From: Pasteurella bettyae CCUG 2042
GTDB lineage: Bacteria; Pseudomonadota; Gammaproteobacteria; Enterobacterales; Pasteurellaceae
Direction: 5' to 3'
DNA length: 47,959 nucleotides
NCBI RefSeq assembly: GCF_000262245.1
Contig: NZ_AJSX01000038.1
Coordinates: 1 to 47,959, forward strand
Part shown: piece after piece, positions 7,291 through 17,301 of the stretch
Position numbering within the stretch: position 1 is the first letter of the stretch
Layout of the letters: every line of letters starts with the position of its first letter
Notes under the pieces: generated by a model
Told to the model about the DNA's origin: nothing
Seen by the model: only the letters and a program-made list of their open reading frames with translations
Database searches by the model: none
Made by a program: the position numbers and the translations under genes

Positions 7291-9867
7291 TTAACTCAAT
7301 TCAGCTTTCAGTTGTTGACTAAGCAAGAAACGTTGTTGCTCTGTGAGTGCTTTATTCTCAGCATTCGTTAAAATAAAAAAGTCTTCTACCTTTTCACCAA
7401 CCGTGGTAATTTTCGCATTTTGTATATTCAGATTATGTTCACTAAAAATACGACTGACATCTGCCAGTAACCCTGTTTTATCTAAAGCATACAATTCCAT
7501 CTCTGTATGCGTATTTTTTATTGTATTTAAAAAGCGAACCTCAGTAGTGACATAGAAATGTTGCAATCGATGATTATTTATACCCTGTAACTTTGGCAAG
7601 TCATTCGATTTTAATACTTCAACAATTGACTTTTCCAGTTTTCTTCTTCTATCAAAATTGAGTAACGAACCATCTATTTCTGTCACAATAAAAGTATCAA
7701 ATGCATAACCATCTAAACTTGTCATAATTTGCGCATCATGAATACTCAATTTTTTATTACTAATCACACAAGCCACTTTATAAAAAAGACTCGGTTGATC
7801 TTTACAGTAAATAAAAATACCTGTACCGCCAGAAGAAAAACGATTACTCACTTTAACCACAATTTGAGAATCAACACCTAACAATAAATTTGCATGCCAA
7901 GCTAATTCTTGTGGAGTATTTCTCAAAAAATATTCTTCTGGGCAACGAGCCCATAATTCTTGAATATTTTCATTGATGCCTTGATTATGTAATATTTCTA
8001 ATGCAAGTTTAGCATTATATTGAGCATGCTCTTTACTATCCCGCAAGCTATCCATTCCTTGTTTAAATTGCTCTTTTGTATAATGATACAAACTAGTAAA
8101 CAATGAACGTTTCCAACTATTCCATAATGCTACATTTGTAGCACAAATATCCGCTACAGTGAGACAAATTAAATAATCTAACCGCACTTGATTCTTTACA
8201 TCTTCTGCAAAACGCATAATCACTTCTGGATCATGAATATCACGACGCTGAGCGGTTATAGGCATTAATAAATGTTTTTTTACCAACCATTTCATGGTAT
8301 CAATTTCACGTCCATTAAAACCATGTTGTACAGCAAATTGTGCAACCTCTAGCGCACCTAATTCTGCATGATCACCCCCTCTTCCTTTGGCAATATCATG
8401 AAATAATGCTGCGATATAAATTAAACTGCGATCAGGTAATTTTGGAAAGGTATAAGCACAAATAGGATGAGATTCCATGCTACTATCATCAAGAAAACTT
8501 TCTAGTTTCGATAATAAACGCATAGTATGTTCGTCCACAGTATAAATATGGAATAAATCAAATTGCATCAGCCCTTCTATACCTTTCCAAGCTGGAATAT
8601 AAGCTGTTAAAACCCCATATTTATGCATCGGGATTAAAGCTCTTTCTACCGCTTTTGGCTTGGTAAGTATTGCTAAAAACTTTTCACGTGCAGCAGGGAT
8701 TTCGCAAAGATAACCTGTTAATTGTCCTAATGCTAAATGTAATTGACGTAATGTATTAGAATGAATATCAATTTTAGGATGTTCAATCAAATGAGCAAAA
8801 AGATCTAAAATACTTTCAGTTTTTTCCATCAAACAAGTTTGATTATGTAAATATAAGCTATTATTTACTATTTCAAAATGTTCATCTAATACATCACGCT
8901 GATGTGTTATCATCGGTTGTAAAAAATGCTCTTTATAATGTTTTGCTAGAATATCACTGGCTAATGAAATAGCTTGAAGGGATTGGAAAAAATCTTTCAT
9001 CATGGCTTCCACGCCTTGATTACCCTCACCTTGATAACCAAGTAATTGGCTTACTTTTACTTGAAACTCAAATAACAAACGATTGTCATAACGTTTGATA
9101 ATTAAATGTAATGCAAAACGCACTTTAAATAAAAATTGTTGATGTTTTTCTAGTTCTTCAAATTCTTCTGGATAAATAAAACCTGTTTGAAAAATATCTT
9201 CTAAGTTTAAAACATTGAAATGACGCAAAGCGATCCAATAAATGAGATGAAGATCTCGTAAACCGCCTGGGCTATATTTAATATCAGGTTCTAGATTATA
9301 ACTAGTGTTGTTATAACGTTGATAACGCTCAATTTTCTCTTGTATCTTAGCATTATAAAAATCTTCCTTCTTCCAAAAGTCAGGCGCTTGCAATAAATGA
9401 CTTAACTCACAATGCAATGATTCATTACCACATAAGAAACGGCTCTCTAGTAAATTAGTCGCAATGGTTATTTCATTACGTCCTTCTACATCACACTCAG
9501 CTAATGTTCTGACACTTGCTCCTACTTCAAATCCACAATCCCATAAAAATTGAATATATTCACTTATTTTTTCAGCTAAAACCGTGGGTAATGTATACTT
9601 GCTTAAAATCAGAAAATCAATATCTGACAAGGGAAACATCTCTTTACGTCCATACCCACCAACCGCAATTAAAGCTAAATCTTGAATTTGTTCAAAACCA
9701 AATTGCTTCCATAATTCAACCAACAACTTATCGTAGGCTAAAGTGCGGTTAGAAATTAGAAAATTTATATCCGATTGAGCAAAATTTTCTAATTCTATCT
9801 GCTTAAGTTGTGCCTTCTGTTGTTTCACATTGTCAACTGTCAACGGCATATTAAAAAATTCAAACAT
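7291..9867 (-). CDS. glnD: Bifunctional uridylyltransferase/uridylyl-removing enzyme GlnD
   Basis: Nitrogen sensor that adds UMP to PII protein when glutamine is low and removes it when glutamine is high. Seen in order: nucleotidyltransferase domain with GGYGR and a DIDFLIL metal-binding motif, the helical GlnD domain with SPGGLRDLH, an HD hydrolase domain with [14 protein letters not shown], and two C-terminal ACT domains. Length is 858 aa, close to Haemophilus homologues. An ATG at 9885 is in frame, but ATG 9867 has an AGGTAAGG ribosome binding site and 9885 has none, so 9867 is chosen. Its partners (glnB, glnE) are not in this window. It lies downstream of map, separated by a terminator. 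Confidence 0.95.
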   Translation of the reverse strand: MFEFFNMPLTVDNVKQQKAQLKQIELENFAQSDINFLISNRTLAYDKLLVELWKQFGFEQIQDLALIAVGGYGRKEMFPLSDIDFLILSKYTLPTVLAEKISEYIQFLWDCGFEVGASVRTLAECDVEGRNEITIATNLLESRFLCGNESLHCELSHLLQAPDFWKKEDFYNAKIQEKIERYQRYNNTSYNLEPDIKYSPGGLRDLHLIYWIALRHFNVLNLEDIFQTGFIYPEEFEELEKHQQFLFKVRFALHLIIKRYDNRLLFEFQVKVSQLLGYQGEGNQGVEAMMKDFFQSLQAISLASDILAKHYKEHFLQPMITHQRDVLDEHFEIVNNSLYLHNQTCLMEKTESILDLFAHLIEHPKIDIHSNTLRQLHLALGQLTGYLCEIPAAREKFLAILTKPKAVERALIPMHKYGVLTAYIPAWKGIEGLMQFDLFHIYTVDEHTMRLLSKLESFLDDSSMESHPICAYTFPKLPDRSLIYIAALFHDIAKGRGGDHAELGALEVAQFAVQHGFNGREIDTMKWLVKKHLLMPITAQRRDIHDPEVIMRFAEDVKNQVRLDYLICLTVADICATNVALWNSWKRSLFTSLYHYTKEQFKQGMDSLRDSKEHAQYNAKLALEILHNQGINENIQELWARCPEEYFLRNTPQELAWHANLLLGVDSQIVVKVSNRFSSGGTGIFIYCKDQPSLFYKVACVISNKKLSIHDAQIMTSLDGYAFDTFIVTEIDGSLLNFDRRRKLEKSIVEVLKSNDLPKLQGINNHRLQHFYVTTEVRFLNTIKNTHTEMELYALDKTGLLADVSRIFSEHNLNIQNAKITTVGEKVEDFFILTNAENKALTEQQRFLLSQQLKAELS

Positions 9868-9954
9868 AGCCTTACCTAAAATCATTACATTAATAGAAAG
9901 TACGTAAATATTATGGCGAAGAACCTAAATTCAATAAAGGAAAATATTTAGCCC

Positions 9955-9979
9955 AAAAAAGCCCCGTATAAAACGGGGC
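9955..9979 (-). terminator. Intrinsic terminator of map
   Basis: Seven-bp GC-rich stem (GCCCCGT/ACGGGGC, 9961-9967 with 9973-9979) and a 5-base loop. On the minus strand it is followed by six T. It lies about 20 bases after the map stop. Confidence 0.9.
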
Positions 9980-9997
9980 ATTAAAAAATACAACTGA

Positions 9998-10801
9998 TTA
10001 GCTATTAATCATAATACGAGTAATGCGACCTTCTCGCTCTTCTTCCTCACGGATGGTCATCACTTCACAGCCCTGTTCTGTCACCACTAACTCATGTTCA
10101 TATTGCGCTGAATGGCTACGGTCTTTAGTTTTCACCGTCCAACCATCGCCCATTAAACGAACTTCTTTTTTACCTGCATTAACCATAGGTTCAATCGTAA
10201 ATACCATACCTGGTTTTAAAATAACACCACCATCGTCACCAAAATAATGCAATACTTGTGGTTCCGTATGATATTCATCACCAATCCCATGTCCACAATA
10301 TTCACGCACTACAGAAAAACCTTGTTTTTCAACATACTGTTGAATAGCTTTACCAATAGTGTTCAAACGAACTCCCGCTTTCACCGCACGGATACCTACA
10401 TATAATGCTTCTTGTGTAACATCGCATAATAATTTACTTCTTACGCTAGTTTCACCCACAATATACATTTTGGAGTTATCTCCGTAGTAACCATCTTTGA
10501 TTACCGTAACATCTAAGTTTAAAATATCACCTTTTTTCAAGATCTTATCTTCACTTGGAATGCCATGGCATACTACATCATTTAATGAAATGCAGGTTGC
10601 TTTAGGAAAACCATGATAACCAACATTTGCAGGAATGCCTCCTTGAACTTGCTCAATATATTCATGACAAATACGGTCAAGCTCTCCAGTAGAAATACCT
10701 TCTTTAATATGAGGTTCAATCATTACTAAAATATCAGATGCTAATTTACAGGCAATACGAATTTTTTCTAATTCTGCCTCTGTTCTTAATGGAATAGCCA
10801 T
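9998..10801 (-). CDS. map: Type I methionine aminopeptidase
   Basis: Removes the initiator methionine from nascent proteins when the second residue is small. 267 aa (E. coli Map 264). The five metal ligands of the pita-bread fold are visible: Asp in NLDVTV, Asp in YYGDNSKM, His in EYHTEP, Glu in FTIEPM and Glu in QYEHELVV; the substrate-side His is in GYHGFPK. There is no N-terminal zinc-finger extension, as expected for the bacterial type Ia enzyme. ATG 10801 follows AAGAGAGATAAAA. It is divergent from erpA. Confidence 0.96.
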   Translation of the reverse strand: MAIPLRTEAELEKIRIACKLASDILVMIEPHIKEGISTGELDRICHEYIEQVQGGIPANVGYHGFPKATCISLNDVVCHGIPSEDKILKKGDILNLDVTVIKDGYYGDNSKMYIVGETSVRSKLLCDVTQEALYVGIRAVKAGVRLNTIGKAIQQYVEKQGFSVVREYCGHGIGDEYHTEPQVLHYFGDDGGVILKPGMVFTIEPMVNAGKKEVRLMGDGWTVKTKDRSHSAQYEHELVVTEQGCEVMTIREEEEREGRITRIMINS

Positions 10802-10920
10802 TTTTATCTCTCTTATAAAATCGGTTAGACGTTGTCTTCTATATTAAAAATCGTTCGTATATGATAACACTTTTTATTTACATGCTCCACATTCTAAAAA
10901 TTACTAATATCTGAAGATTT

Positions 10921-10953
10921 TTTGTTGAACGATTTAGTCGGTTATACGATAAT
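10921..10953 (+). promoter_or_regulatory. erpA promoter with candidate IscR type 1 site
   Basis: Promoter: TTGAAC (10925-10930), 17 bases, GATAAT (10948-10953). Overlapping it, 10921-10945 matches by hand about 20 of 25 positions of the E. coli IscR type 1 consensus, with the right half TAGTCGGTTAT matching 10 of 11. E. coli erpA is an IscR target, so [2Fe-2S]-IscR repression is plausible here but inferred. Confidence 0.5.
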
Positions 10954-11002
10954 ATAAAATTATTTTTCGGAACATTTAGATTAGAAATGTGGGATATAGA
11001 TT

Positions 11003-11344
11003 ATGACAGATATAGCAGTGCCGCTAACATTTACTGATGCAGCAGCTAATAAAGTAAAAAACCTAATTTCAGAAGAAGAAAATCCAGAATTAAAATTAAG
11101 AGTATATATTACTGGTGGTGGTTGCAGTGGCTTCCAATATGGTTTTACTTTTGATGAAAAAGTTAATGATGGAGATTTAACCATCGAAAATGCAGGTGTT
11201 CAATTAGTAATTGATCCAATGAGTTTACAATACTTAATTGGTGGAACAGTAGATTATACTGAAGGATTAGAAGGCTCACGTTTCATTGTGCACAATCCTA
11301 ATGCAACAACAACTTGTGGTTGTGGCTCATCATTCAGCATTTAA
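11003..11344 (+). CDS. erpA: A-type iron-sulfur carrier ErpA
   Basis: Carries assembled Fe-S clusters to target enzymes, including those of isoprenoid synthesis. 113 aa (E. coli 114), HesB/IscA fold. The three ligand cysteines are in the GGGCSGF motif (about residue 41) and the C-terminal CGCGSSF. ErpA rather than IscA is favoured by the length, the SFSI ending, and the placement beside yacL and map, away from any isc cluster. GGGAT lies upstream of ATG 11003. The stop is 9 bases before yacL, so the two are probably cotranscribed. Confidence 0.94.
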   Translation: MTDIAVPLTFTDAAANKVKNLISEEENPELKLRVYITGGGCSGFQYGFTFDEKVNDGDLTIENAGVQLVIDPMSLQYLIGGTVDYTEGLEGSRFIVHNPNATTTCGCGSSFSI

Positions 11345-11353
11345 TATGGTCAT

Positions 11354-11740
11354 ATGGATTTTAGATTTACCTATGATTTAGGTTCTGTTATTGCCAAATG
11401 TTCCATGGGACATGAAGCAGTAGCTAACTGGTTCAATACAGAAGTGCGGTGTGATTTTCAGAAAATTCATACCGCACTTATTGCTCTTAAACAAGCTAAA
11501 ATAGGCTTACCACAACATCAAGAAATTCGATTAATTGGTGCCGAATATAGCGTATTTATTCACTCCGATGAAGTATTAATCAAAGCCAATAACCTTGATA
11601 TTGCTGACAGTAATGAACAAGAGATGGAACAAGATTTTAATTACTATAATGAAGAAAGTATTGCTTTCTGTGGATTAGAAGACTTTGAAAGATTTCTTCT
11701 CTCTTATCTCGAATTTATGGATATGCCCTCTTCGACTTAA
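11354..11740 (+). CDS. yacL: YacL family (UPF0231) protein
   Basis: 128-aa cytoplasmic protein of unknown function that aligns along its whole length with E. coli YacL: SMGHEAVANWFN near the N-terminus, an EYSVFIHSDEVLIKANNL stretch in the middle and a YYNEESIAFCGLEDF motif near the C-terminus. It follows erpA by 9 bases. Unusually, two uptake cores in opposite orientation (11442-11450 and 11471-11479) lie inside the coding sequence and are translated as part of the protein. Confidence 0.9.
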   Translation: MDFRFTYDLGSVIAKCSMGHEAVANWFNTEVRCDFQKIHTALIALKQAKIGLPQHQEIRLIGAEYSVFIHSDEVLIKANNLDIADSNEQEMEQDFNYYNEESIAFCGLEDFERFLLSYLEFMDMPSST

Positions 11741-11902
11741 ATATACTTCAAAAGAATCATACGATGTGTTCTAGATAAAAATTTTTCAATTTAACACCGC
11801 ACTTAATTCGTTTTCCATTAAGAGCATAATTAAGCATAAATATTAATCAACTATTTTCCTTTTCGCACATTTACCGATTAAAAAGCATCCATTTTAAAAA
11901 AA

Positions 11903-11967
11903 TTTTTATATGTAGATCACATTTTTACATTTCCCTTTTTGAAATTTTTATTTCATTCTCCTAGTAT
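11903..11967 (+). promoter_or_regulatory. sdaC promoter with candidate CRP site
   Basis: TTGAAA (11939-11944), 17 bases, TAGTAT (11962-11967). Upstream, TAGATCACATTT (11913-11924) matches one complete half of the CRP consensus; the other half is poor. The site centre (about 11913.5) would be close to -61 from the expected start, a classic class I position. Catabolite activation of serine catabolism is inferred. The rest of the 11741-12018 gap holds only an uptake core (11796-11804). Confidence 0.55.
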
Positions 11968-12018
11968 AGCTGCCACGATTTCACATTAAATTTCAAAATA
12001 AAATACTAAGGGGATATT

Positions 12019-13269
12019 ATGTCATTAGACAATAATTCTAAAAAATGGAGCAAGTTCGATATTACTTGGATGTTAAACTTATTCGGTACAGCCGTTGGTG
12101 CGGGTGTATTGTTTCTGCCAATTAATGCAGGGATGGGAGGATTCTGGCCGCTTGTATTAATGGCAATATTTGTTGGTCCTATGACCTATTTAGCTCACCA
12201 AGGGCTTTCACGCTTTGTACTTTCATCATCAAAACCAGGAAGTGATATTACAGAAGTAGTAGAAGAACACTTTGGTAAAACAGCAGGAAAACTTATTACT
12301 TTATTATACTTCTTTGCTATTTTCCCAATCCTATTAATTTATGGTAATGGTATCACGAATACTATTGATTCATTTATTGTGAATCAACTTGGTCTACCTT
12401 CACCAAATCGTGTTATTCTTTCTTTTGTTTTAATTGCATCATTAATTTCTGTTATGTTAATGAATGAGAAAGTGATGTTGAAATTAACTGAGCTTTTGGT
12501 TTACCCATTAGTATTCATTCTTTTTGCTTTATCAATTTATTTGATTCCTGAATGGAATACCTCAATGCTTAGCCAACTTCCAACCACAGGAGATTTTATC
12601 AAGACATTGTGGATCACTATTCCAGTATTAGTCTTTTCCTTCAATCACTCTCCTGCTATTTCTGCATTCTCTCAATCACAACAACGAGAATATCAAGATC
12701 CTGAATTAGCCGAAAAACATGCAAGTAAAACCTTAAAAGGTGCTGCAACTATATTATTAGTATTTGTGATGTTCTTTGTTTTCAGTTGTGTACTTACCTT
12801 AACACCAGAAGAACTTGTAGCCGCTAAAGCACAAAATATTAGTATTTTATCCTTTTTAGCAAATAAATTTGATAATCCTTATATTTCTTATCTTGGTCCA
12901 TTGGTTGCATTCTTAGCAATTACCAGTTCATTTTTTGGTCATTACTTAGGTGCACGTGAAGGCTTAGAAGGTTTATACATTAAATTACAAGGTGAAAATG
13001 CGAAATCTATTAATCGTAAAAAACTTAATTATGGTGCAGCAATTTTCTTCTTATTCACATTATGGGGAGTGGCTATTATTAACCCAAGTATTTTAGGTTT
13101 AATCGAATCACTTGGTGGTCCAATTATTGCGATGATCCTATTTATTATGCCAATGTATGCTATCCGTAATGTTCCAGCAATGAAACGTTATCAAGGTAAA
13201 TTCAGCAACGTTTTCGTAACTATTATGGGATTAATTGCAATTTCTGCAGTTGTCTATGGACTCTTTTAA
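12019..13269 (+). CDS. sdaC: Serine/H+ symporter SdaC
   Basis: Inner-membrane importer of L-serine driven by protons, of the hydroxy/aromatic amino acid permease family. 416 aa with about eleven hydrophobic helices; the first carries the conserved [20 protein letters not shown] conserved [16 protein letters not shown] segment follows at about residue 205. The strong ribosome binding site AAGGGGAT precedes ATG 12019. Paired with sdaA downstream, it forms a serine uptake and breakdown unit. TdcC or another HAAAP member is possible, but the sdaA neighbour favours SdaC. Confidence 0.93.
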   Translation: MSLDNNSKKWSKFDITWMLNLFGTAVGAGVLFLPINAGMGGFWPLVLMAIFVGPMTYLAHQGLSRFVLSSSKPGSDITEVVEEHFGKTAGKLITLLYFFAIFPILLIYGNGITNTIDSFIVNQLGLPSPNRVILSFVLIASLISVMLMNEKVMLKLTELLVYPLVFILFALSIYLIPEWNTSMLSQLPTTGDFIKTLWITIPVLVFSFNHSPAISAFSQSQQREYQDPELAEKHASKTLKGAATILLVFVMFFVFSCVLTLTPEELVAAKAQNISILSFLANKFDNPYISYLGPLVAFLAITSSFFGHYLGAREGLEGLYIKLQGENAKSINRKKLNYGAAIFFLFTLWGVAIINPSILGLIESLGGPIIAMILFIMPMYAIRNVPAMKRYQGKFSNVFVTIMGLIAISAVVYGLF

Positions 13270-13306
13270 AAATTAGTCTAAAATCTCTCAACTTATAAAA
13301 ATAAAA

Positions 13307-13339
13307 AATCCCCTTTAATGAACATAGTTAAAGGGGATT
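13307..13339 (+). promoter_or_regulatory. 12-bp hairpin between sdaC and sdaA
   Basis: Perfect inverted repeat AATCCCCTTTAA (13307-13318) and TTAAAGGGGATT (13328-13339) with a 9-base loop. The right arm contains the only strong ribosome-binding-like sequence upstream of sdaA (AAGGGGAT), so the hairpin could hide it or attenuate readthrough from sdaC. No T run follows on the plus strand. Confidence 0.5.
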
Positions 13340-13359
13340 ATACATATGAGAATAATAAT

Positions 13360-14724
13360 ATGATTAGTGTATTTGACATGTTTAAAGTGGGCATTGGTCC
13401 ATCAAGCTCGCATACTGTTGGGCCAATGAAAGCAGGTAAACAATTTATCGACGATTTAATTGCACAGGGAAATCTAGAAAAAACAACCCATATTCGTGCA
13501 GATGTGTATGGTTCACTTTCTATGACGGGACGAGGTCATAGTACTGATATTGCGATTATTATGGGGTTAGCTGGTTATCTTCCTCATAATGTGGATATTG
13601 ATAATATTCCAGATTTTATCTCTCAAGTAAAACAAACAGCACATTTACCTATTGCAGAGGGAAAAGCTTTAGTTGAATTTGATTTTGATAAAGATATGGT
13701 TTTCCATAATACTTTTCTTTCTTTACATGAGAATGGTATGACATTAACTGCGTTTAATGGAGATACCTCCATTTATAACCAAACCTATTATTCAATTGGT
13801 GGTGGTTTTATTGTTGATGAAGCACATTTTGGTGAAGTTCAAGAAGAAAGTATAAGCATTCCTTATCCTTATAAAAATGCAGCTGATATTCTTCAACATT
13901 GTAATGATTCAGGCTTACCAATTTCTACGGTTATCTACAAAAATGAAATCGCATTACATAGTCAAGAAGATCTTGAACATCATTTAGCCTGGGTATGGCA
14001 AACCATGCAAGATTGTATTGCTCATGGCTTAAAAACAGAAGGTTTATTACCAGGGCCTTTAAAAGTCTCTCGTAGAGCACCAGCTTTACATCGTTTATTA
14101 CAAGCGAATAGCAATTTAAATAATGATCCAATGCAAGTAATAGATTGGATTAATATGTATGCACTGGCTGTGAATGAAGAAAATGCTGCGGGAGGACGAG
14201 TTGTTACAGCACCAACCAATGGCGCCTGTGGCATTGTTCCTGCGGTGTTGTCTTATTATGAAAAATTTATTTCACCTTTAACTGCCGAAACTGTACAACG
14301 TTATTTATTAACTTGTAGTTTTATTGGTTCACTTTATAAAATGAATGCATCAATCTCTGGAGCGGAAGTCGGTTGTCAAGGCGAAGTTGGTGTTGCTTGT
14401 TCCATGGCAGCGGCTGGATTAACTGAAATTCTTGGCGGCACTCCAGAACAGGTCTGTATCGCAGCTGAAATTGCAATGGAACATAATTTAGGATTAACTT
14501 GCGATCCTGTCGGAGGTCAAGTACAAGTGCCTTGCATTGAGCGTAATGCAATTGCCTCAGTAAAAGCAATTAATGCGGCTCGCATGGCTGTGCGTCGTAG
14601 TACAAACCCTCGTGTAAGCCTAGATAAAGTCATCGAAACAATGTATGAAACGGGTAAGGATATGAATGCAAAATATCGTGAAACCTCACAAGGTGGCTTA
14701 GCAATTAAAATAGTATGTAGCTAA
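13360..14724 (+). CDS. sdaA: L-serine dehydratase (ammonia-lyase), [4Fe-4S] type
   Basis: Converts L-serine to pyruvate and ammonia in the cytoplasm using an oxygen-sensitive [4Fe-4S] cluster. The N-terminal domain begins ISVFDMFKVGIGPSSSHTVG; the C-terminal catalytic domain carries GGRVVTAPTNGACGI, and the cluster cysteines lie in GCQGE, LTCDPVGG and VPCIERN. From ATG 13360 the protein is 454 aa, the E. coli SdaA length. An upstream ATG at 13318 would add 14 unrelated residues and sits in a hairpin loop. A 5-codon ORF (13346-13363, with AAGGGGAT 7 bases upstream) overlaps this start as ATGA, so coupled initiation is possible. Confidence 0.94.
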   Translation: MISVFDMFKVGIGPSSSHTVGPMKAGKQFIDDLIAQGNLEKTTHIRADVYGSLSMTGRGHSTDIAIIMGLAGYLPHNVDIDNIPDFISQVKQTAHLPIAEGKALVEFDFDKDMVFHNTFLSLHENGMTLTAFNGDTSIYNQTYYSIGGGFIVDEAHFGEVQEESISIPYPYKNAADILQHCNDSGLPISTVIYKNEIALHSQEDLEHHLAWVWQTMQDCIAHGLKTEGLLPGPLKVSRRAPALHRLLQANSNLNNDPMQVIDWINMYALAVNEENAAGGRVVTAPTNGACGIVPAVLSYYEKFISPLTAETVQRYLLTCSFIGSLYKMNASISGAEVGCQGEVGVACSMAAAGLTEILGGTPEQVCIAAEIAMEHNLGLTCDPVGGQVQVPCIERNAIASVKAINAARMAVRRSTNPRVSLDKVIETMYETGKDMNAKYRETSQGGLAIKIVCS

Positions 14725-14754
14725 TTTCCTAGCATATAAAATTTTTCCAGAATG

Positions 14755-14797
14755 AACCGCACTTTGAGCGATATTCTACTCAAAGTGCGGTTACTTT
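14755..14797 (+). terminator. Uptake-sequence dyad acting as terminator after sdaA
   Basis: Fourteen-bp perfect stem (14755-14768 with 14779-14792) made of two inverted uptake cores, a 10-base loop, then a short T run. Paired uptake sequences as intrinsic terminators are well known in Haemophilus. Confidence 0.85.
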
Positions 14798-14886
14798 TTC
14801 GTTAATTTACATATATTTTTAAGGTTCTTTACAAATTCTATGATAGAATTTCTCCTGTGATTTTATGAGAATTAGGTCAATAAATA

Positions 14887-17298
14887 ATGTCAAAAGAACA
14901 AGATCAAGATGATTTAGCACAGCAAAATGATATTGAGCAAGAAGACGTAAAAAAAAGTAGAAAAAAACGTTTTACACTTTTTATCGCAAAAGTTGGATTT
15001 ACTGCTGCGTGTCTAATTACCGCTTATGGCATTTATTTAGATGGACAAATTCGTTCTAAAATGGATGGACAAATTTGGCGTTTGCCCGCTGAAGTCTATA
15101 GCCGTATCGAAAAAATACGCTTAGAAGATCATTTCTCTTTAGAAAAAATTAAACAAACCTTATTAGAAAATGATTACCGCCAAACCACGATGGTTGCTGC
15201 ACCTGGTGATTTCAAAATTGAAGACAATACCATGGTACTTATTCGTCGTGCCTTTCCTTTTCCTGAACAACCTGAAGCTCAACGAGTCTTCCGTTTACGT
15301 TTTGTGGACAATAAGCTTGATGTCATTGAGGATCTCATTAATTTAAAAGCGATTGATGAATTCAAGCTTGCTCCAAGATTAATTGGGATGCTTCAGTCTG
15401 AAAATGAAGAACGTCTTGCTATCCCATTACAAAACTACCCTCGTTTACTTATTGATGCATTACTCTTGACAGAAGATAGAAATTTTTATGAACACGAAGG
15501 AATTAGCCCACTTGGAATAGCTCGTGCCATGATCACCAATATTCGTGCAGGTCATACTGTACAAGGCGGAAGTACATTAACTCAGCAACTAGTGAAAAAT
15601 TTATTTCTTAGTAACAAACGTTCTATTTCTCGTAAAATCAATGAAGCACTAATGGCTGTGCTATTGGATCTTCGCTATGATAAAAATACCATTTTAGAAA
15701 CCTATTTAAATGAAATCTATTTGGGTCAAAATGGTGATACACAAATTCATGGTTTTGAATTAGCCAGTCATTTCTATTTCGGGCTACCAATACGGGAAGC
15801 AAGCCTTGATCAAATTGCACTATTAGTAGGCATGGTAAAAGGACCTTCTCTTTATAATCCATGGCGTAATCCCACTTATGCGTTAGAACGTCGCAATGTA
15901 GTATTAAAATTATTATTAGATCATAAAGTTATTGGTAATGAACTTTATGAAATGTTAATTAAACGTCCTCTAAATGTTCAAGAAAAAGGTAAAATTGCTC
16001 GTAATTACCCGGCTTTTATTCAAACTTTACAAACAGAACTACGGGATACCTTTGGTGAAGATCGTGAATCAAAACTAATGGGAGCACGTATTTTTACCAC
16101 ACTTGATCCGAAACAACAAAACTATGCGGAACAAGCAGTCGTTAATGCGACCTCTGAGTTACAGCTTAAAACCAAAAATCCTGCATTAGAATCCGCGATG
16201 ATCGTAGCTGATTACAAGCATGGTGAAATTCGAGCGCTCGTAGGAGGAACACAAATTCAATATGCAGGGTTTAACCGTGCCTCTATGGCAAAACGTCAAA
16301 TTGGTTCATTAGTAAAACCTTCTGTTTATTTGGCGGCTTTATCCGGTCCTGAAAAATTCCGTCTTAATACACCATTAAATAACCATCCTATTACTATCAC
16401 AATCAAAGGAAGCCAACCTTGGTCACCTCGTAACTATGATAAAAAGTTTAGTGGTTCTGTGATGGTAATTGATGCATTGTCTCGTTCTTTAAATATACCT
16501 ACTGTAAATCTAGGAATGAAAACGGGATTAAGCAAAGTTATAGAAACTCAAAAAGCCATGGGATGGGATAAGGTAAACATTCCTAAAGTTCCTTCAATGT
16601 TATTAGGTTCTTTACAAGTATCACCTTATGATGTTACGAGATTATTTCAAACTATTGCGAATAATGGCGGAAAAATTCAATTAACAACTATAGATAGCAT
16701 TACTGATCGTCAAGGAGAAGTTTTATATCAGCATTCAACGCAACCAGAACAAGTTGTTCCTGCCGAAGCCGCTTATCAAACTCTCTATGCTATGCAAGAA
16801 GTTGTAGACAGAGGGACTGCTCGTAGCTTAATGAATGATTTCCCTCAATATCATCTTGCAGGTAAAACAGGAACAACTAATGATGCAAGAGATACATGGT
16901 ATGTTGGAATTGATGGCAAACATTTAGTGACTGTGTGGGTTGGACGTGATGATAATGGTGAAACAGATTTAACGGGTTCAAGTGGTGCATTATATGTTTA
17001 TAAAGATTATTTGAAACGTACTCCAATTACTAGTTTAAGACTGGATAAACCTAAATCTATCAAATTTGTTGGTATCAATAGCTATGGAAGTTGGGATTGC
17101 TATACTCCAACAAAAACCATTCCAGTTTGGATAAATAAAGATCAAAACTTCTGTAATTATTCACCTAAACCTGCGCCAATCATAGATGCTCAACCGTCGG
17201 GTTTACCTTTGGTACCTTCTATACCACAACAAGAAAATCCATCTATTAGGCACACTGATCAAGGTGCCACAGTTGAAGAAGCAAAACCTGCGGAGTAG
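14887..17298 (+). CDS. mrcB: Penicillin-binding protein 1B (bifunctional class A)
   Basis: Polymerises and cross-links peptidoglycan at the outer face of the inner membrane. 803 aa: a charged cytoplasmic N-terminus, one membrane helix (about residues 30-50), a UB2H domain (about 70-160) that in E. coli binds the activator LpoB, a GT51 glycosyltransferase domain with LTEDRNFYEHEG (about 195) and GGSTLTQQLVKN, and a transpeptidase domain with the active serine in GSLVKP (about 474), SRSLN and KTGTT (about 659). The UB2H domain separates it from PBP1A. The C-terminal tail is Pro-rich. It is a stand-alone gene between two uptake-sequence dyads. Confidence 0.96.
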   Translation: MSKEQDQDDLAQQNDIEQEDVKKSRKKRFTLFIAKVGFTAACLITAYGIYLDGQIRSKMDGQIWRLPAEVYSRIEKIRLEDHFSLEKIKQTLLENDYRQTTMVAAPGDFKIEDNTMVLIRRAFPFPEQPEAQRVFRLRFVDNKLDVIEDLINLKAIDEFKLAPRLIGMLQSENEERLAIPLQNYPRLLIDALLLTEDRNFYEHEGISPLGIARAMITNIRAGHTVQGGSTLTQQLVKNLFLSNKRSISRKINEALMAVLLDLRYDKNTILETYLNEIYLGQNGDTQIHGFELASHFYFGLPIREASLDQIALLVGMVKGPSLYNPWRNPTYALERRNVVLKLLLDHKVIGNELYEMLIKRPLNVQEKGKIARNYPAFIQTLQTELRDTFGEDRESKLMGARIFTTLDPKQQNYAEQAVVNATSELQLKTKNPALESAMIVADYKHGEIRALVGGTQIQYAGFNRASMAKRQIGSLVKPSVYLAALSGPEKFRLNTPLNNHPITITIKGSQPWSPRNYDKKFSGSVMVIDALSRSLNIPTVNLGMKTGLSKVIETQKAMGWDKVNIPKVPSMLLGSLQVSPYDVTRLFQTIANNGGKIQLTTIDSITDRQGEVLYQHSTQPEQVVPAEAAYQTLYAMQEVVDRGTARSLMNDFPQYHLAGKTGTTNDARDTWYVGIDGKHLVTVWVGRDDNGETDLTGSSGALYVYKDYLKRTPITSLRLDKPKSIKFVGINSYGSWDCYTPTKTIPVWINKDQNFCNYSPKPAPIIDAQPSGLPLVPSIPQQENPSIRHTDQGATVEEAKPAE

Positions 17299-17301
17299 AT
17301 G

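Noticed and set aside
9868..9885. GlnD start at ATG 9885
   Set aside because: No ribosome binding site precedes it, while AGGTAAGG, located inside this stretch, suits ATG 9867.
10023..10247. Open frame on the plus strand opposite map
   Set aside because: It mirrors the coding strand of a conserved enzyme and has no family similarity; the same applies to other antisense open frames inside known genes.
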